Origin: Puffinus mauretanicus | Taxonomy: Eukaryota > Chordata > Aves > Procellariiformes > Procellariidae | Assembly: GCA_023333565.1 (NCBI GenBank) | Contig: JAJKFH010002994.1 | Coordinates: 1,612,001 to 1,676,000 of the forward strand | Direction of reading: 5' to 3' | DNA: 64,000 nucleotides | In this document: one piece after another, positions 48,713 to 62,400 of the stretch | How the letters are laid out: the number at the start of each line of letters is the position of its first letter | How positions within the stretch are numbered: position 1 is the first letter of the stretch | Notes under the pieces: model-generated | Seen by the model: the letters and a program-made list of their open reading frames with translations, nothing else | Told to the model about the DNA's origin: nothing | Databases searched by the model: none | Translations under genes and position numbers: made by a program

Positions 48713-49462
48713 AGCCTTTAGACTTTATTTCTAATGGCCCTGGAAAGCCAGTGTTAAAACTCATTTGTTCTGAGGCAGCATTCAACAGAGGGGCTGTAAT
48801 ATCTGATTTCCAACGAGTACCTGCATATGTCAAACATGTTGTACATGCTGAAGGCAATGGAGATTGCCAGAGAGACAGTTTGAGCTGTTTGTATTTTTTT
48901 CCAATCAGGCTTTGGTCTGTCCTATCCTCCACTAGCCAAAGGCTGTGGCAAGGGATAATGAGGGATAATGTTATTTTTTATCTTCAGGCTTCTTTCCAGT
49001 CTGGGATGCCTCACTCTTCTGATGTCAGCTGAGGAAAGGTAAAGGTGTTTGACAAGAGCACACAGGAGACGGGTATCTCAGCCTACTGTACGAATGTATC
49101 TTTGCTTTTTCTCTCTCTTAAGCCTTGGAATCATGGCTGTAGGAAATGTATAGGAAATGGCCAGGGAGTGCTTAGAGCCCAAAATGAAGCTGTCATCCGT
49201 GTGAAGGTGAGACCTACCAGCAGACAAGGCTGGAGAAGAACTGGCACTCAGCAAAGACGTGAGTCAGATGGAGGGAGGGCTGGCAGGCGTGCAGAGAAAG
49301 CAGTGGAGTAGGAAGGCAGGAAGCAGCTGGCAGCGTAGGAAGAAGTGAGCAGTAATAGGAACGAACAGGAGGAGCAGTAGCTCCTGATATCCAGCATCCC
49401 ATTCAGCAACAATGACATTAGGATTTCAAAGAAATGTCAAAAAAAATTTGTTCCTTTAATGG

Positions 49463-49486
49463 AATTCTTTATTAAATTCTTTATTA
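49463..49486 (+). repeat. 12-bp tandem duplication
   Basis: AATTCTTTATTA occurs twice without a gap. Confidence 0.75.
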
Positions 49487-52400
49487 AAATAGGAGAAATA
49501 TGTGCATTTTCTCCTCCAGTCCACTGTTTTAATAAGATTACCTTTAGCATCACCCCATGGGCTCTTTAATTCTTCATTCCAAATCTTGTATGTGAAGTTG
49601 TCTCAGCAGATCCAATCAGGTGTATTTCATTGCTCAACAGTAGAGAGGAAATGAATTTTTCTGATGAGGGGAAAGCACAGTGAATAGCTTGATTCTCCTC
49701 CCCAATACCATCTGCAATCAGTTTTGTGCTGCAAATGAAGTCAATGTTTTCCTGGGTCAGAGGTGGCTAATTATTCATAGCACTTTCATTTCCAGCAGTA
49801 GAGTCATCATATCTCTGCCAATCATCATTCTATTTCATGTTTGGTTTACTTTGCATTGCTCTTAGGTTTGCAAGTCTAGCTGCTCTCCAGACTTGTACTG
49901 TTCTTTGTTGCTTTTCTGGGCTAGTGCCAGTAGTTCTCTCAGCTTCTGAAGAGACCGACAAGAGGACTTTGGTACCAGTATTGTCATTTTCTCCCATCTT
50001 ATGAGATCATGTCTGTTTAAAAAAGAATGAAATGGGAAGGAGGGAAGAATATAACACTCAGTTCTTTTGTAACTAGCCAAAAAAACCCCAACTGAGTAGT
50101 ATTTCACTAAGATGGATCAGTGTCATCCATGGTTTTTTTAATGGCAATAGAACCCCAAAGCCCAGAGAAGTCTATTAGTCAAGGTACAGCTGGGATTTGA
50201 ACTTGACTGTCTTAACTCTGAGGCTAGTATGTTCCCTGCTAGTGCTTAATGCTTCCCTCTGATGAGTGTCCAGAGCTCACAGTGTTGCAGCAACCACAGA
50301 TGCGTTTACAATGTCCTTTAGGCTTGTCCCTTGCAGTTTTGCCCTTGGATTTACAGCACTATTCCTAACGCAGATTAGAAGAGTAACTGAGCGTTACTGC
50401 CCATTCGCTGCAGCAAATTGACTGATGCATTGGTAGAGATGGAAACCCAAAGAAACTATGATCCAGCCTTGCATTTTCATGTAGTAGTAAGGTTCTCTTC
50501 ACACAGATCTGTTTCTAAAGATTTGAAGAGGGCTCCAAAGTAAATGCTGATAATTAAAATGCTAATTAAAAATGTTCCCAATGGTATTCACTGATAGTGT
50601 TGCCAGAGCAGGTGAGATTTCAATTATCTTGCTATTCCTTTTAGAACTAGAAAAACATGCTGCAATGAGTTAAGATGGAGTACCTAAGCCATCGTTATTT
50701 CACAGCATTTAAGTGTTGACTTTCCTCCAGATTTCTTCAGTTTCTCTTTTTCATATTTAAAAAAAAACAAAAAAAGTTTGTTCTGACAATTCTGAACGTA
50801 CAAACCAGCCACCTAGGGAACTGAAGCCTATCAGCCTCACAGGGGAGTGAGCGAAGCCACACACATCTTCCACACAGATTGCTTCGTGAGACCACCTCAC
50901 CGTATTTACTTGCTGCCTTTGCTCAGAGTGGAGGTGGGGAGAAGACTGTTCTGAAAGGCTTTGAACTAAGAGCCACCAGAGCAGGGGATGCGGGTCAGCA
51001 AAGGGCCAACAGACTGTGCCATCTTCCAGATCAGATCTTCACAGAGGCTAAAGTAAAGCTTTCAAATGCTCCGTTCTTACAGCCTAAACCAGCAGAAAAC
51101 AGGTGAGTTTTCTCAGGAGGGCTCACTGCTCTGCAGTTTTAATTAGCAGGAATTTAAACACGCTTAGTGCCATAACTTAAAAGTAGGAAATGGCACACAA
51201 AGCCAGGACTATAACAAAAAGAAAGCTGAAGATGGGAAAATGAAAGGAGAGATGAGAGGATTAGAGGCAGATAGTAGGGATACACAAAAAGGAGAAAAAG
51301 GGCTGCCAAATGTCTGATTAAATGATGTTCTCTAGTTAGGTAGAAAGCTATTGGCTTTCACATAGGAATACCAGTACAAAGACTTGATGGCCTCGGTCTC
51401 GAGTGTAATGATCTCTGTAAATAGGGGATGTGGAAGTTTCACCAGTTTTTGTTGACTACATCCTGTATCATGAAGGATGTGAAAGGGAATTCTGTCTAGC
51501 ACGGTATGTAAATTTAAATTTTAGAAAAATGAATTTTCTGTAGCCAAGATGAATCCTGCTTTCAGCCTTCCTCTTAGATGTATCTTTAGTGCCAGATGAA
51601 GTATTTTCTGAATCAGCATCTTCTATGGTGCAGTGTGCAACAGGTGGTGATGGAAGCTAATGATGGTGTATGGAAAAAGCATTCAGGACGGATTTGACAG
51701 ATGAGGAAGGAATGTAAGAGTGGAAGAAAGTGAACATATGCTAAACCAGAGTGTCTGAAGCTACTGTGATGTAAAACACTCAGGCTAATGAAGATTTTCA
51801 TGGAATAAATTTCTGCTAAACTCTACCTGGAATACTGCACTGCCTCCTCCTTAGATCAAAGTAATTTGTATTCCTCTGATATTTGTATGTAACAGTGAAG
51901 AATATTATAATTGCTATTCAAACATTGTTTTACTTCACACCTTGTGATAACCCTGGGCTGTGTTTGTCTTTTAAAAAGTATGATGTCTGTGACACTCGTT
52001 TTTAAAATGGTGTAGTAAGTTTGGAGGCAATTTAGGTCTGTTTATAAAATCAGGGCGTTGTTTAATAAGTGTCTGTCACTGGTTGCATTGTAGTTTTATG
52101 GGGACATGCAGTCTGATGCTTAACATATGTATATACACAAAATACAGTACTAAAGATAGTTGGACTTGAGCCAGTGGAATAGCTGTAGCAGTAAGATACA
52201 TCTGTACCTCCTCAGCTTGATATGGCAAGTGACAAATTTGTGTGCATCACTCAAATGCCAAAATTATTCGGAAGAGGTAGTTCCTGAATGGTTGTGACCA
52301 CTTGCTCTGAAGAGGAGACAAACAAGAGAAGAGTGAAAGGGCTGCATTTACGCAGTGCCTAACAGAAAAAGATTCTCTAAAACTTTGCTGCTCTATCTCA

Positions 52401-54970
52401 ACAAAGATGATGTGTTGTACAGGCTTCACCCACCCTCCTTCATAGTAAAAGAGCAAGGAATTATGACAGGATGAAATCACAGAAGGCTGTGAAGTTAAAA
52501 TCAAAGCTGTTCACGTTGTCCTTGCACAATTGGCTTGTGGAACTCTGCTGTCCAAAACTATCGTAAGACTTCTTGAAGCAAAGCATTTCCCACCACCAAA
52601 ATAAAACCACCAAAAGAGAAGACCACTGGATACCTTCCTATGTACCAGCAGTACTAAGAATTAACTAGAAAGAAACATTTCCAAAGGTTTTTGGTGGGCA
52701 ACAAGAAAAAAAATCCATGACATGAACAACAGTTACGTTAAAGTTTCTTAGGGAACTGTTTTATTATAAGAGTATATAGACAGTAGTTTTAAACCCTATA
52801 CAGTGTTCCTTGCATTTTTTCCTGAAGTAACCCAGGCTGGTCCCTGATGGAGGCAAGATATTAGTTTTTCGCTGGTCTGATCTGATAAAATTACTCCTGT
52901 GTATCCCCTGATTGAAGATGCTGGCAAAAATTCAGTGAAAGCAAGATTTTTTGTTAATATCTGCAAAAAAACCTGTGCAATGATGTACAGTTTGAGACTA
53001 ACATTGAATTGTTTTATATTGTCATGGTCTGGTTGGGCAAGGTACAAGATCTCACTTTAAATGAATGTGACACATGAGGAGTGTACAGATTTAACCACTG
53101 GAAAACTCATTGCACAATCCCTAGGAGCTATCTAAAGAAATGCTGAGTTTTCTAAAATACCTTGCATCTTCAGCTGAGATTGTTACACTTTTGGCCAGAA
53201 TTCCTACAGGATGGATATACTGTGCAGAGTAGTTTGGAAAATCTGTCACATTAACTGGGGGGGGAGGCAGAGGGAACTGAGTCATGACCATTGCTTCCAA
53301 ACAGTCGGAGCTTGAGAGAAGCGTAGCCTTACTGGAGTTTTACATGGTGCTCAGAAAGGCCGTCTGTCTTTCTGCGACAGCAGAAGGGACATAGGGAACA
53401 CAGAAAAGTGTCTATTGGCCAGACACAGCTCCTGCTTCTACAAAATCTAATCTAGTGAAAATCAGCTTTAGAAGTATTTTTGTAGAGCTTCAGTAGCAAA
53501 CAAGCCCATTTTCTGTATTGCAGGATAAAACACACATTAAAGGACACATGTGTTGATTACTTTTAAAAATAAATATAGCAACCTGGAGTAGAAAGGGAAA
53601 TACTTAAGTGGAAAGATGAAATGAAGATTCATTTCCACAGGTGGCTGGAGTGTGTCTCAGTCTGTCAAGAATAAACAATCATGCATGCAGGGGGACTTGC
53701 CAAACGCAGCAGAGGGTGTTCACTGAACACACTGGTTTAAGAAATAAGAGTCTTGATCTGCTCTGTGGTGAAAAGACTTGTACTGACAAGAGGCAAAGGA
53801 AAAATATCTCCACCTGCTATTTAAAGAGAAGACACTAAACTGGCTATAAGGGAGTGAAATAGCTACACACTCTTAGCAAGTTAAGGGTGGTGTTATTTTA
53901 ACATTACTCTGTGAGTCTGTCTGTCTGTACCTCTCCAGGGTAGGAATTACTCACCTGTGTGATAAAGTCCTGGTTTAACTCCTGGCCTAGCACTGCTGGA
54001 GTAGCAACTCCAAATTCTCTATATCACTGAGAAGCTCCCACTGAGAGACAAACTCAGGGATAGCAGTGCATTTATTACAATACTTCTCCTTAAAACAGTC
54101 ATTCACAGTGCTGCCAGACAATGCAGTTAAATATGTCATTTAATTACATTTCACCTCCAAAAAGTTCCATGAAAATTAATAATGTTACATTATGTTTGTG
54201 CAGCAGAAACCAGAAGAGGGATGTTGAACTCCTGTTACTAACATCCACACCCTAACCATTCCAGAATCTTAATCTCTTTGACTTGGTAGGGGAGTAGCAG
54301 GAACAGGTATTCAACAGGAATCTCTTTGCAAGAAAACTCCTGAAACCAGAAATGTAGCTTTTAATACATAAATTACATATTTTACATACTTGTAAATTAC
54401 ATCCTGGGCTATCTACTTTGCCCATATTTAATGTACCTTCGTCAATCAATTTATGTTGCACTTGCATTACTCCTATTTTAAAATATTATCAAACACACAA
54501 TCTTGTCAAATATTAACTTTGCTAATGTTTTATAAAGGTACATGGTGCTCAGGCATCCTTATTTTCTAGTTTACAAACCCTCTAAATGTTACAGGTGACT
54601 TTAATTGTGCTGATTACTCCTTTAATAGCAACCATGTGTACTCTCTCATTTTAAATTAGACCACAGTGAACTTACTTCAGTCTTGTTCCAAGTACAGGTA
54701 GTTTTCTAAGTCTTGTAAGAACTTGTACTTTTTTCAGCTAGGCTTCTCAGTTATTTTCTATTTGTATGTCTCCCTTAGCAGTAGATGTTTTATTGTAAAT
54801 GACAAATACTTCAATGCAGCTAATGCTGCTTTGTTTAGGAAGCATTTCTGTTTTGTCGTGCTCAGGATATAACTGACTAGAGTCTCCAGCAACAGGTTTG
54901 CATTGGGATGCTCAAGGCTGATTTTAGATATGAAGTATTAAGGCAGATTTCTGTATCCATAGAGAAATAG

Positions 54971-55145
54971 AAAGTCAAACAGCTTCAAGCTCTCAGCCAA
55001 CTGTCTGAGAGAGAAGGTGCAAGAAGCATTATGGAACAAGGAACAGTCCTGGGAGGTAAGAAAAATAAAGCATCTTCCGGGGAATGTATCTCTTTAGCTA
55101 CAAGAAGACTGCCGACTATGGAAGGGAATCTTAGCCATGATGTTG
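54971..55145 (+). other. Exon-like segment with ATG and strong donor
   Basis: Open frame ending at a near-consensus donor, GTTG|GTAAGT. An internal ATG at 55031 has A at -3 and G at +4, a good start context, giving 38 codons plus one base (starting MEQGTVLGGKKNKASSGECI). No family is recognised. No clean acceptor is seen at the left, so it would have to be a first exon. Confidence 0.2.
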
Positions 55146-57306
55146 GTAAGTTTTTGTTTGTTAACTATGCTTTGAATGAGTTGTTCGCCTGTGACTACAT
55201 CTTGAATACAAAAACTGAAGACAAAATGTACAACTGTCTGTCATGTGTTTGAGAGGTGACGTTACTGGTGTTTATGCAAGAAGAGTGCACTGGTTCATGT
55301 GTAACCTCCATACCCCCAGGAGTGTAACTGTTTCTGTCCCGCATCGAGCAGGATGCTCTCTTTGTCATTGCTTGCATGGGTCTCAGAGGAGCTTTCCTTT
55401 AGATAGAAGGGCTTAGAGTCGGACATCGCTGCTACTCTCAGTTATGTTCTCTTTACGCCTAGTGTAAAAGTAATACCTAATGAGTAGTACAATGAAGAGG
55501 AAAATTAATATGCACCTTGGATGGGCACGCAATCGGTTCACCATTTGTCAGCCAAAAGAGTAAACTCTGCGAGCGTTTTTTGTCACTTGCTTACTTTAAC
55601 TGACAACATCCCCATCTGTAAACAGACTGAATGTGCCTTGTCACCGCCCTTGGTTTTGCAGAGCACCGTGAGCGCCTGCTGTGCTGACCCGTTCATCTGG
55701 AACAGGTGTCAGAGCACAGCTGCTGCACTGTGCAAGGGCTGCCGGCTCGGTCTCACCGATCCCTGTGCTGTCACGGGTGATCTGACCTTCAGGAGTGGGC
55801 TGCTCCAGGCCTTTTTCTACCGCTGGCCCACACGGAGGTTTGAGTATGTATTCCTGACAGACAAAGCCAAATGTTGTTGACTCTGAGAAGACGAGTCCTA
55901 ATATCATGTGAGAAATGACAATATCGGTGATGAACCAAGAGACTAAAAATGTAGACACCAAGTAAGTGTGGAGAGATAGCAACTGTGTGTGTATATGTGC
56001 ATATTGTATCTGTGGTCTGCAGTGTGTCCTTTGTAAGACTTAATCATGAAAACTATATTGGATCACTTAATCTTTGCTGATGCCAGATTGTTTCCTATAG
56101 TCTTTTTTCCGTAAATGTCATGTCTGCTTATAGCTTTTAATTATCTTAGTTAACTGTATCTGTAGTTTTAGTAGACAGCCTTGTGGATTTCACCATGAAT
56201 TTATTCTTTTCCTGATACTCATCGTTCTCGTATTTTAATGTTGTCATACAACTCCTATGTGTTAGCCTAAATATTTCCCCATATACCTTTCAAACCCTTC
56301 TAGTTCTCCCTTGATAACCAATCCCTCTAGTCCTTTTAATTATATTTACAGTTTGCGTGTTTAGTTTGTCTATGCTGCTATAGAACTGTCAGAGTTTTCA
56401 GTGGCAATCTTCCTTGGACTAGAGCTATCAAAACAGCCTGCCAGTTCCCCATCTGCTCGGGAGCTTTCCTGTCGTATGTAGATCACTGTCAATAGGCTGT
56501 GTTCAAGAATTAGGATATTGCCTGAAATCCGTGTTTGGCTGACAAGCCCATTTTGTGCAACATCTTGTTTAACTTGTGCTGTAAGTGACATTATCTAAAT
56601 GAGAATATATCGCACAACTGAAAGCACTGCACACTACATATGGTACAGTCTTTGTTTAACTTTTCTTCCTCCCCAAAGTACTTCACTAATGATTGAAGGG
56701 CTGGTTGTGGTGGTTTGGGGATCTCTTCTCATGGAGATAATTCTTTTTTTTCCCCACGTGATTTACCAGGGATTTGCTCTGAGCATAATTTTCTGTAATG
56801 AAGCACACACATCAAAATACTTTTGCTTATGAGTGACAGCAAGGTCCTTGAAGGTCAGGTAATGAACCCAATAACTTAAAAAGAAAATAGGAGGTTTTCC
56901 AGCTCCATAAGCTCTGGGTCCCCTGTGCAACTGAGCAAAAAGGCTGAAGAAGCTATACAAGCAGCTTGTATGTACTTTCCCCTTGTGGAGCGTAATGAAG
57001 TGGCTGGTGTATGTACTGCTTTCTGCTGGCTACATTGAGATTAACTGGTAGAGCAGGTTGAAGAGAATAAGATGAAATAGCTGTGGCATGACAGCTAATT
57101 TAGTTTTGTATACGTCTCACTATGTACGTGATCACTCTAAGACTCTTCTTTCTCTAATAATGAATAATAATAGATAGCTGGAGAGTACGCTGTTTTCTAC
57201 TTCATCTTGAAAGAGGACTTGAAGCCAGCTTTTCCACAATAATTCACCCATATGCCAGCTGATGCACGCTGCTTTATATGTGCTGCCATTTAATAACAGG
57301 AGGGAA

Positions 57307-57335
57307 GATGATGATGATGCTGGCTGGCTGGCTGG
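57307..57335 (+). repeat. (GAT)n-(TGGC)n compound microsatellite
   Basis: Four GAT units followed directly by TGGC units. Confidence 0.8.
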
Positions 57336-57348
57336 GGAAATGCGCTAG

Positions 57349-57380
57349 AATCCAGGATTCCTGGATTTTTTTTTTTTTTT
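57349..57380 (+). repeat. 9-bp inverted repeat joined to T15
   Basis: AATCCAGGA and TCCTGGATT are separated by one base, and the right arm runs into 15 T. This may be polymerase-slippage debris. Confidence 0.65.
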
Positions 57381-57828
57381 AAGACAAGCTACCAACTTTA
57401 TTGTGTTTTTCTCGCCTACTAGAGAAAGATAATGCTTCCTGTTCAGAGGCATTGCACCTGCCTAGAGTTTGCAAAGAGGTCTGATGTGCTGCTTTAGTAG
57501 GAAAGACTTCAGCTGTGGAGTCTCTTATGGTTTATGTAGGGCAGGTTCTCTCCAGATAGTATTACCAAAAATGGATTTCCATTTTTGGTTCTGCCATGGA
57601 CAACCTATGTGAATATTCTACACGTTGTTCAGTGTATTGAATTAAAAATCATTTCGTGCCTAACAGGAGGCCACAGCACTATTGCTAGACCTTGTTGCCT
57701 CTCCATTGCCATCTTTAATCTTCGTGTAAGTTAGCTGGTTGCAACAAACCCAAGCTTCTCCTAAAATTTATGTCACGTAAATGCTGAAAAGTAAATTTTA
57801 ACAATTGTGTAGGTTTGGGGAAAAGAAG

Positions 57829-57841
57829 AAAAAAAAAAAAA
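57829..57841 (+). repeat. A13 homopolymer
   Basis: An uninterrupted A run preceded by AAAAGAAG. Confidence 0.75.
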
Positions 57842-59446
57842 GACTGAAAACCTAGCAGTTTAGACTGAAAAATAGCAGTGCTATTATCAGGCAGTGAATA
57901 TGGGTGATAGAGCTGTTTCCCTAGCAGGTAGGCTATGTAAAGCCATTAGATTCTGTTACAAACTTTGTCACTACACCAATGCTCATCTCATTTGTGTCTC
58001 TAGCAATAATCCCTGCAGCGAATGCCATCAGGATGAACGAAAAGATTCCCCTTAGCATTCATGTAGCTTTTGCAACTTCAAAGCCTCTAATCATGCATTG
58101 CCCCCATCATGCATAGGTGGGTCGCTAGTCCTCCGAATCCTGCAGGGATAACACTAACATGTTTCTGCAGCAGATAAAGGAGACTGAGGCAGATGCAAGT
58201 AGGGCCATTCCCCAGTCATGTTTTTAATTGCTTTGCCCTGGATCCAGCTTAATTTTGACTCTTATAGTGCCATAAATTAAGTGTTGGAGATTTGACAACT
58301 CCCTACAGGTCACATTTGCATTAGTTTCAAAAACATGGCAAAACAAGCGTGCCTTCTGTCAAGCTGATGGCTCTTGAAATGAGTTAGGCATCCTTACCTG
58401 GCTGAGGCTGTGAGGGCATATTAATTCAGGTTGGAGTGAAGGGTGCTGGTACCTATCCTGCTAAGTTCACGCCATGCAAAGCATGTTCTCATTGAGCTGT
58501 CAGTGTGTAGACTGCTTCTTACTCATCAGACTTTTCTTTGAACTCCATCAACAATTTGAAACAAGCTGTGTGAGAACAGCACTGGGCAATCTCAGATGAG
58601 TCTGGGTGCGCTCTAACTGCTGTGTGTGCAAAGAGTTACAGCCACAGTGAAAGTGCTCTCTGAGGTGCGTTGTTTATTCAGCTTTCTCTATTACTTGCTA
58701 AAAATTCACTGCTGCTGTCAAATCTCTGGCCAGTGAAGGGAGTTGGAATGTCTTGTAGTGATCCCCAGCATGCAGGAAGATAACTAATGGCCTATCTGTT
58801 GGTGAAGTATAAGCTATTTTGGAAAGCAGAGAAGTAGCACTCTCTTGTTTATAGGAGTGCACCTAGTACCTGGCAGTGAGAGATATCTAACCCAAGGTGG
58901 TGCCTCAGGATACCACTAGTGAAAGGCTAATAGCAGTGAATTAAAAACTGGAACAGTTACTTTTGCAGTCTTCCTCTAATGTTAGACTGATCTCTCAAAA
59001 GAGAAAATAAAAATTAAATTTGCATTCCAGACTTTGGTTAAAAAGTGAAGAAACTGTTCCATGTCATGCAAAACCTTTTGTTGGCAAACAGTGCAAATGA
59101 GAATTGGATTAATCTCTTGATTTAACTCTCTGAAAGCTTCCTTTTTTGTTTAATTGACTTGTTCTCTCTGCAGCAGCTTCTCTTTACAGAGTCAGTAGTG
59201 CTGCTGCAGGATTGAACCAATTGCAATGCTTCGTTAAATAAAGGTTTTGTTCATCAGGGAAATGAGATCACATGAAAGAGAACTGATTTCTATCCTGAGC
59301 TCTCATGTGTAATACCTATTACTGCTTACTGACAAAATGTTGGATGCTACTCCATGAGGCTGCTTCTGAAGCAGTCCAAACAATTCCATTGTCCAACATC
59401 AGCTTTAAATGTTATTTCCTGGACAACATCCGAGTAATTTGGGGGG

Positions 59447-59471
59447 AAAAAAGAAAAAAAAAAAAAAAAAA
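59447..59471 (+). repeat. A-rich homopolymer
   Basis: 25 bases, all A except one G, preceded by six G. Confidence 0.8.
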
Positions 59472-62400
59472 TTTGGGAATCTTCAATGATATTCAAAAAC
59501 TCTGCTCAAGGAAGGGAAGGTCTGATATTCTAGAGCACGGTTCAGCACATCATTCTTGTGGATTTGTCTTTTGGATTTAACCAAAACTTTTTTCTCTAAT
59601 TATTTTTTGTTTTTTAAGTTTCTGAGATTAACTCATGGGTGAAAGCTAGTCTCAACCCCTGCCTAAAGTGGATCTAGGGTCAAATCTATGGTCAAGAAGA
59701 GAAATAGCATGAGTTTGAACCAGGATTTTCTGTCTAGTACCCTAGCTAGTAGCTAAGTGGCTACTTTGGGTTGAGGCTGCTTTGTTGGCATTGAAAAGCC
59801 TTCGTTTTGTTTCAGGTCAGGATGGGAGCAAACATGCAAATCTTGACACTTGTGAAGCTGAATTCCTACGTAGTTAATGTTGCTGGGTCCCTGCTTAGAG
59901 GCAAATGGTACTGACTGTTGGAGTGGTCTTGTTTAAGTAGAATAAAAAGAGTTAAAAACATGGTCAAATCCCTAGTGTATATGGAACCACCAGCACAAGA
60001 GTTAATACATTGCCCCCTGCACCACCAAAAGGAGGTATCTAAATAGTTAATTCCTTTGTGGAATGTGTGTTCTGTAAGAGTCTTTACCTGCTCTTCTACT
60101 CTAATCAAGAAGAAATTCATACCTGTCTGATACAGTAGTTATTGCGTCATGAGTTTACTGTACCTCCAGTTCATGCTGATTGCATAGAAGGAATCCTTCT
60201 GTGCACGAGTGGCTTGAATACTCCCCGTCCAGGCACACTCGTGTCATTTTTAATACAGTTAATAGCAACTTAGGAGAGAGAGCTCTTCAAAATATGTCTA
60301 CCCCCCTAATTGTGGTTTGGAGAAAAAACACACCTTTTTCTAGGGCTGTATTATCTAATAACTATCTATTGCAGGTTTTGCTCTATTAAGCATCGGGACT
60401 TCAGTAGCTTATAGGTCTGCCCTATTTTGCTGTTTACAAGCCTTCTGATACCTGCTCCCTGTGTTTTCACAGGAAGCTGTAGGAGTTATGTTATCAAGAG
60501 TGTGGCAGTTGCATTTGGCATCAGTGTTATGAAGATGTCTTTTCTATTATCCTAAATATGTGCCCGGTATTTTCAATAGTGTGGCAGATGGAATATTGAG
60601 CTCTCTGGAAAATGACCTTTAAAGGATCTCTAACTGCAAACCCTCTGGGATGGGTTTGGAGGGTGGTATATTTTTCCCCTATCACCCTTGGAAAATTTGA
60701 GACCTTTGGAAGTATCAACAATCTAGAGTTGCTGTTAATTTGTCATGCTAACAGTGATGATTGACTTTAGTTTCACAGAAGAGCTGGGCTAAGTAACACT
60801 TCCTCTCACACATAGGAAGTATTTTCTTTCATCTTTATGACTTCCAGTGTGCTGGGACATCTAGAGACTCCTGAGCTTTTCTCCCATTACTGTTAAACTT
60901 CTGCCTTCCTATGAATCTGTTTGTGAGCCTCAGGGGTTTGCATGAGACTTTGATATTGAATGTCAGGACACTTCTCTAGGCAAGCTCCTCTCTTTGGGTG
61001 CTTCTTGCTCCCCAGCAGATGGTAGTTGTTGGCCTGCACTGTTGGACTTAGGCCTTTACCAAGCGCTCGTGTTCATTGCATGCAGGTTGCTTTCAGAAGG
61101 AGTAAGACAGAGTGCTGTCCTGAAGGGAACAGAATAAAATATAAATGAAACAGATGGCACAGCAGGAAGCAGGCTGAAAGCTCAAGATGTACCAGTGTGC
61201 TTTGGAGGGCTGCCTGCTGACTAATGAATAGCCAATCTAGTCATAGGAGGGAGGGCTGCTCTCCCCTTCTCCAGAGCACTGAGTATTTACATCTTCTTCA
61301 AACACACTTAAAGAACAAAGTTAGATGGAAATACCTCCTGTTCCCTTCTGACATGTGCTTATCTGAGCCTGCCTCTGCTCTCTTCTCTGTGGGAAAGGCT
61401 GCACTGCCAGGATTGCACCACACTGATGTAAACTCACATTATATCACACTGTCAGCCAGCAAACAAAACCAATCTGTGTTGTATGCCTCTATCATACATC
61501 TTGCCTTGCAAATAGGGGAAAGATGTGGCCTGGTACAAGTTAAATATACTTTCATCTCTAGTGCGATACAGTATCTGCCTAAAGTGTTTAACAACTGAGG
61601 ACTCGAAGTTTGGTGCTTCATTTATCATTAATAACACCTGAGGGGTTTGGGGGTGTTTTGGCAATGGAATGATATATTGTCATATGCAGGATACAGTGCT
61701 AGATCCAGTCTGGATTGTAGACAAATGTGCGCCTGCGTTAAGGTTGTGAAATAAAGCTGCTTTTGTTATGGTAGAGAGAAGCAACTACCTTGAAAGTGCA
61801 AGCCCTTCTAGTGCCTGACAGTGTTCAACCACTAGCAGTAGCTGGCACGCTTAGTCAGCAGCCATGGTGGAGTTCAAAGATTGAGAAGGTCATGGGAAGT
61901 GCAGGGAAGTCTTATTTATCTGGTCAGGCATGCACCCAAAACTAGTACTGCTTTTGCCTGCTCTGCAGTTCCAGTGTGGAAGTAAAATGGATCAGAGACA
62001 TCAGATGCCCTCCATTGGCATCAAATTTATTGGATAAAATACCATGCTGAATGCAAAGCTGTTTTGCAAATATGCTGTTTCCTGCTACTGCAACTGCAGT
62101 AGAAATTTAAGTGTCTCATAAATGGTTTTCCACCGTTGATGGATTGGGTTTGACCTTCCACAAGCCTTAATTCTAGTAGTAAATTCTAGTTTTAAGTAGT
62201 CCTGTTGCCAGCATCAGTGCCTGTTGTTTCCTGCCTGCAAGCTGAGGGAGTCCATACACCAAAATGGACACGCTAGTGCAGCAGTGTCAGAAGGAGACAA
62301 AACACTCTTATGAACGGGTACCAAATACCAAATGCTGACTGAGCATTTGTGCTCAACTGCTGCTTAAAAGCGTGGAGAAAACAAGCAACCCACTCCTTTC

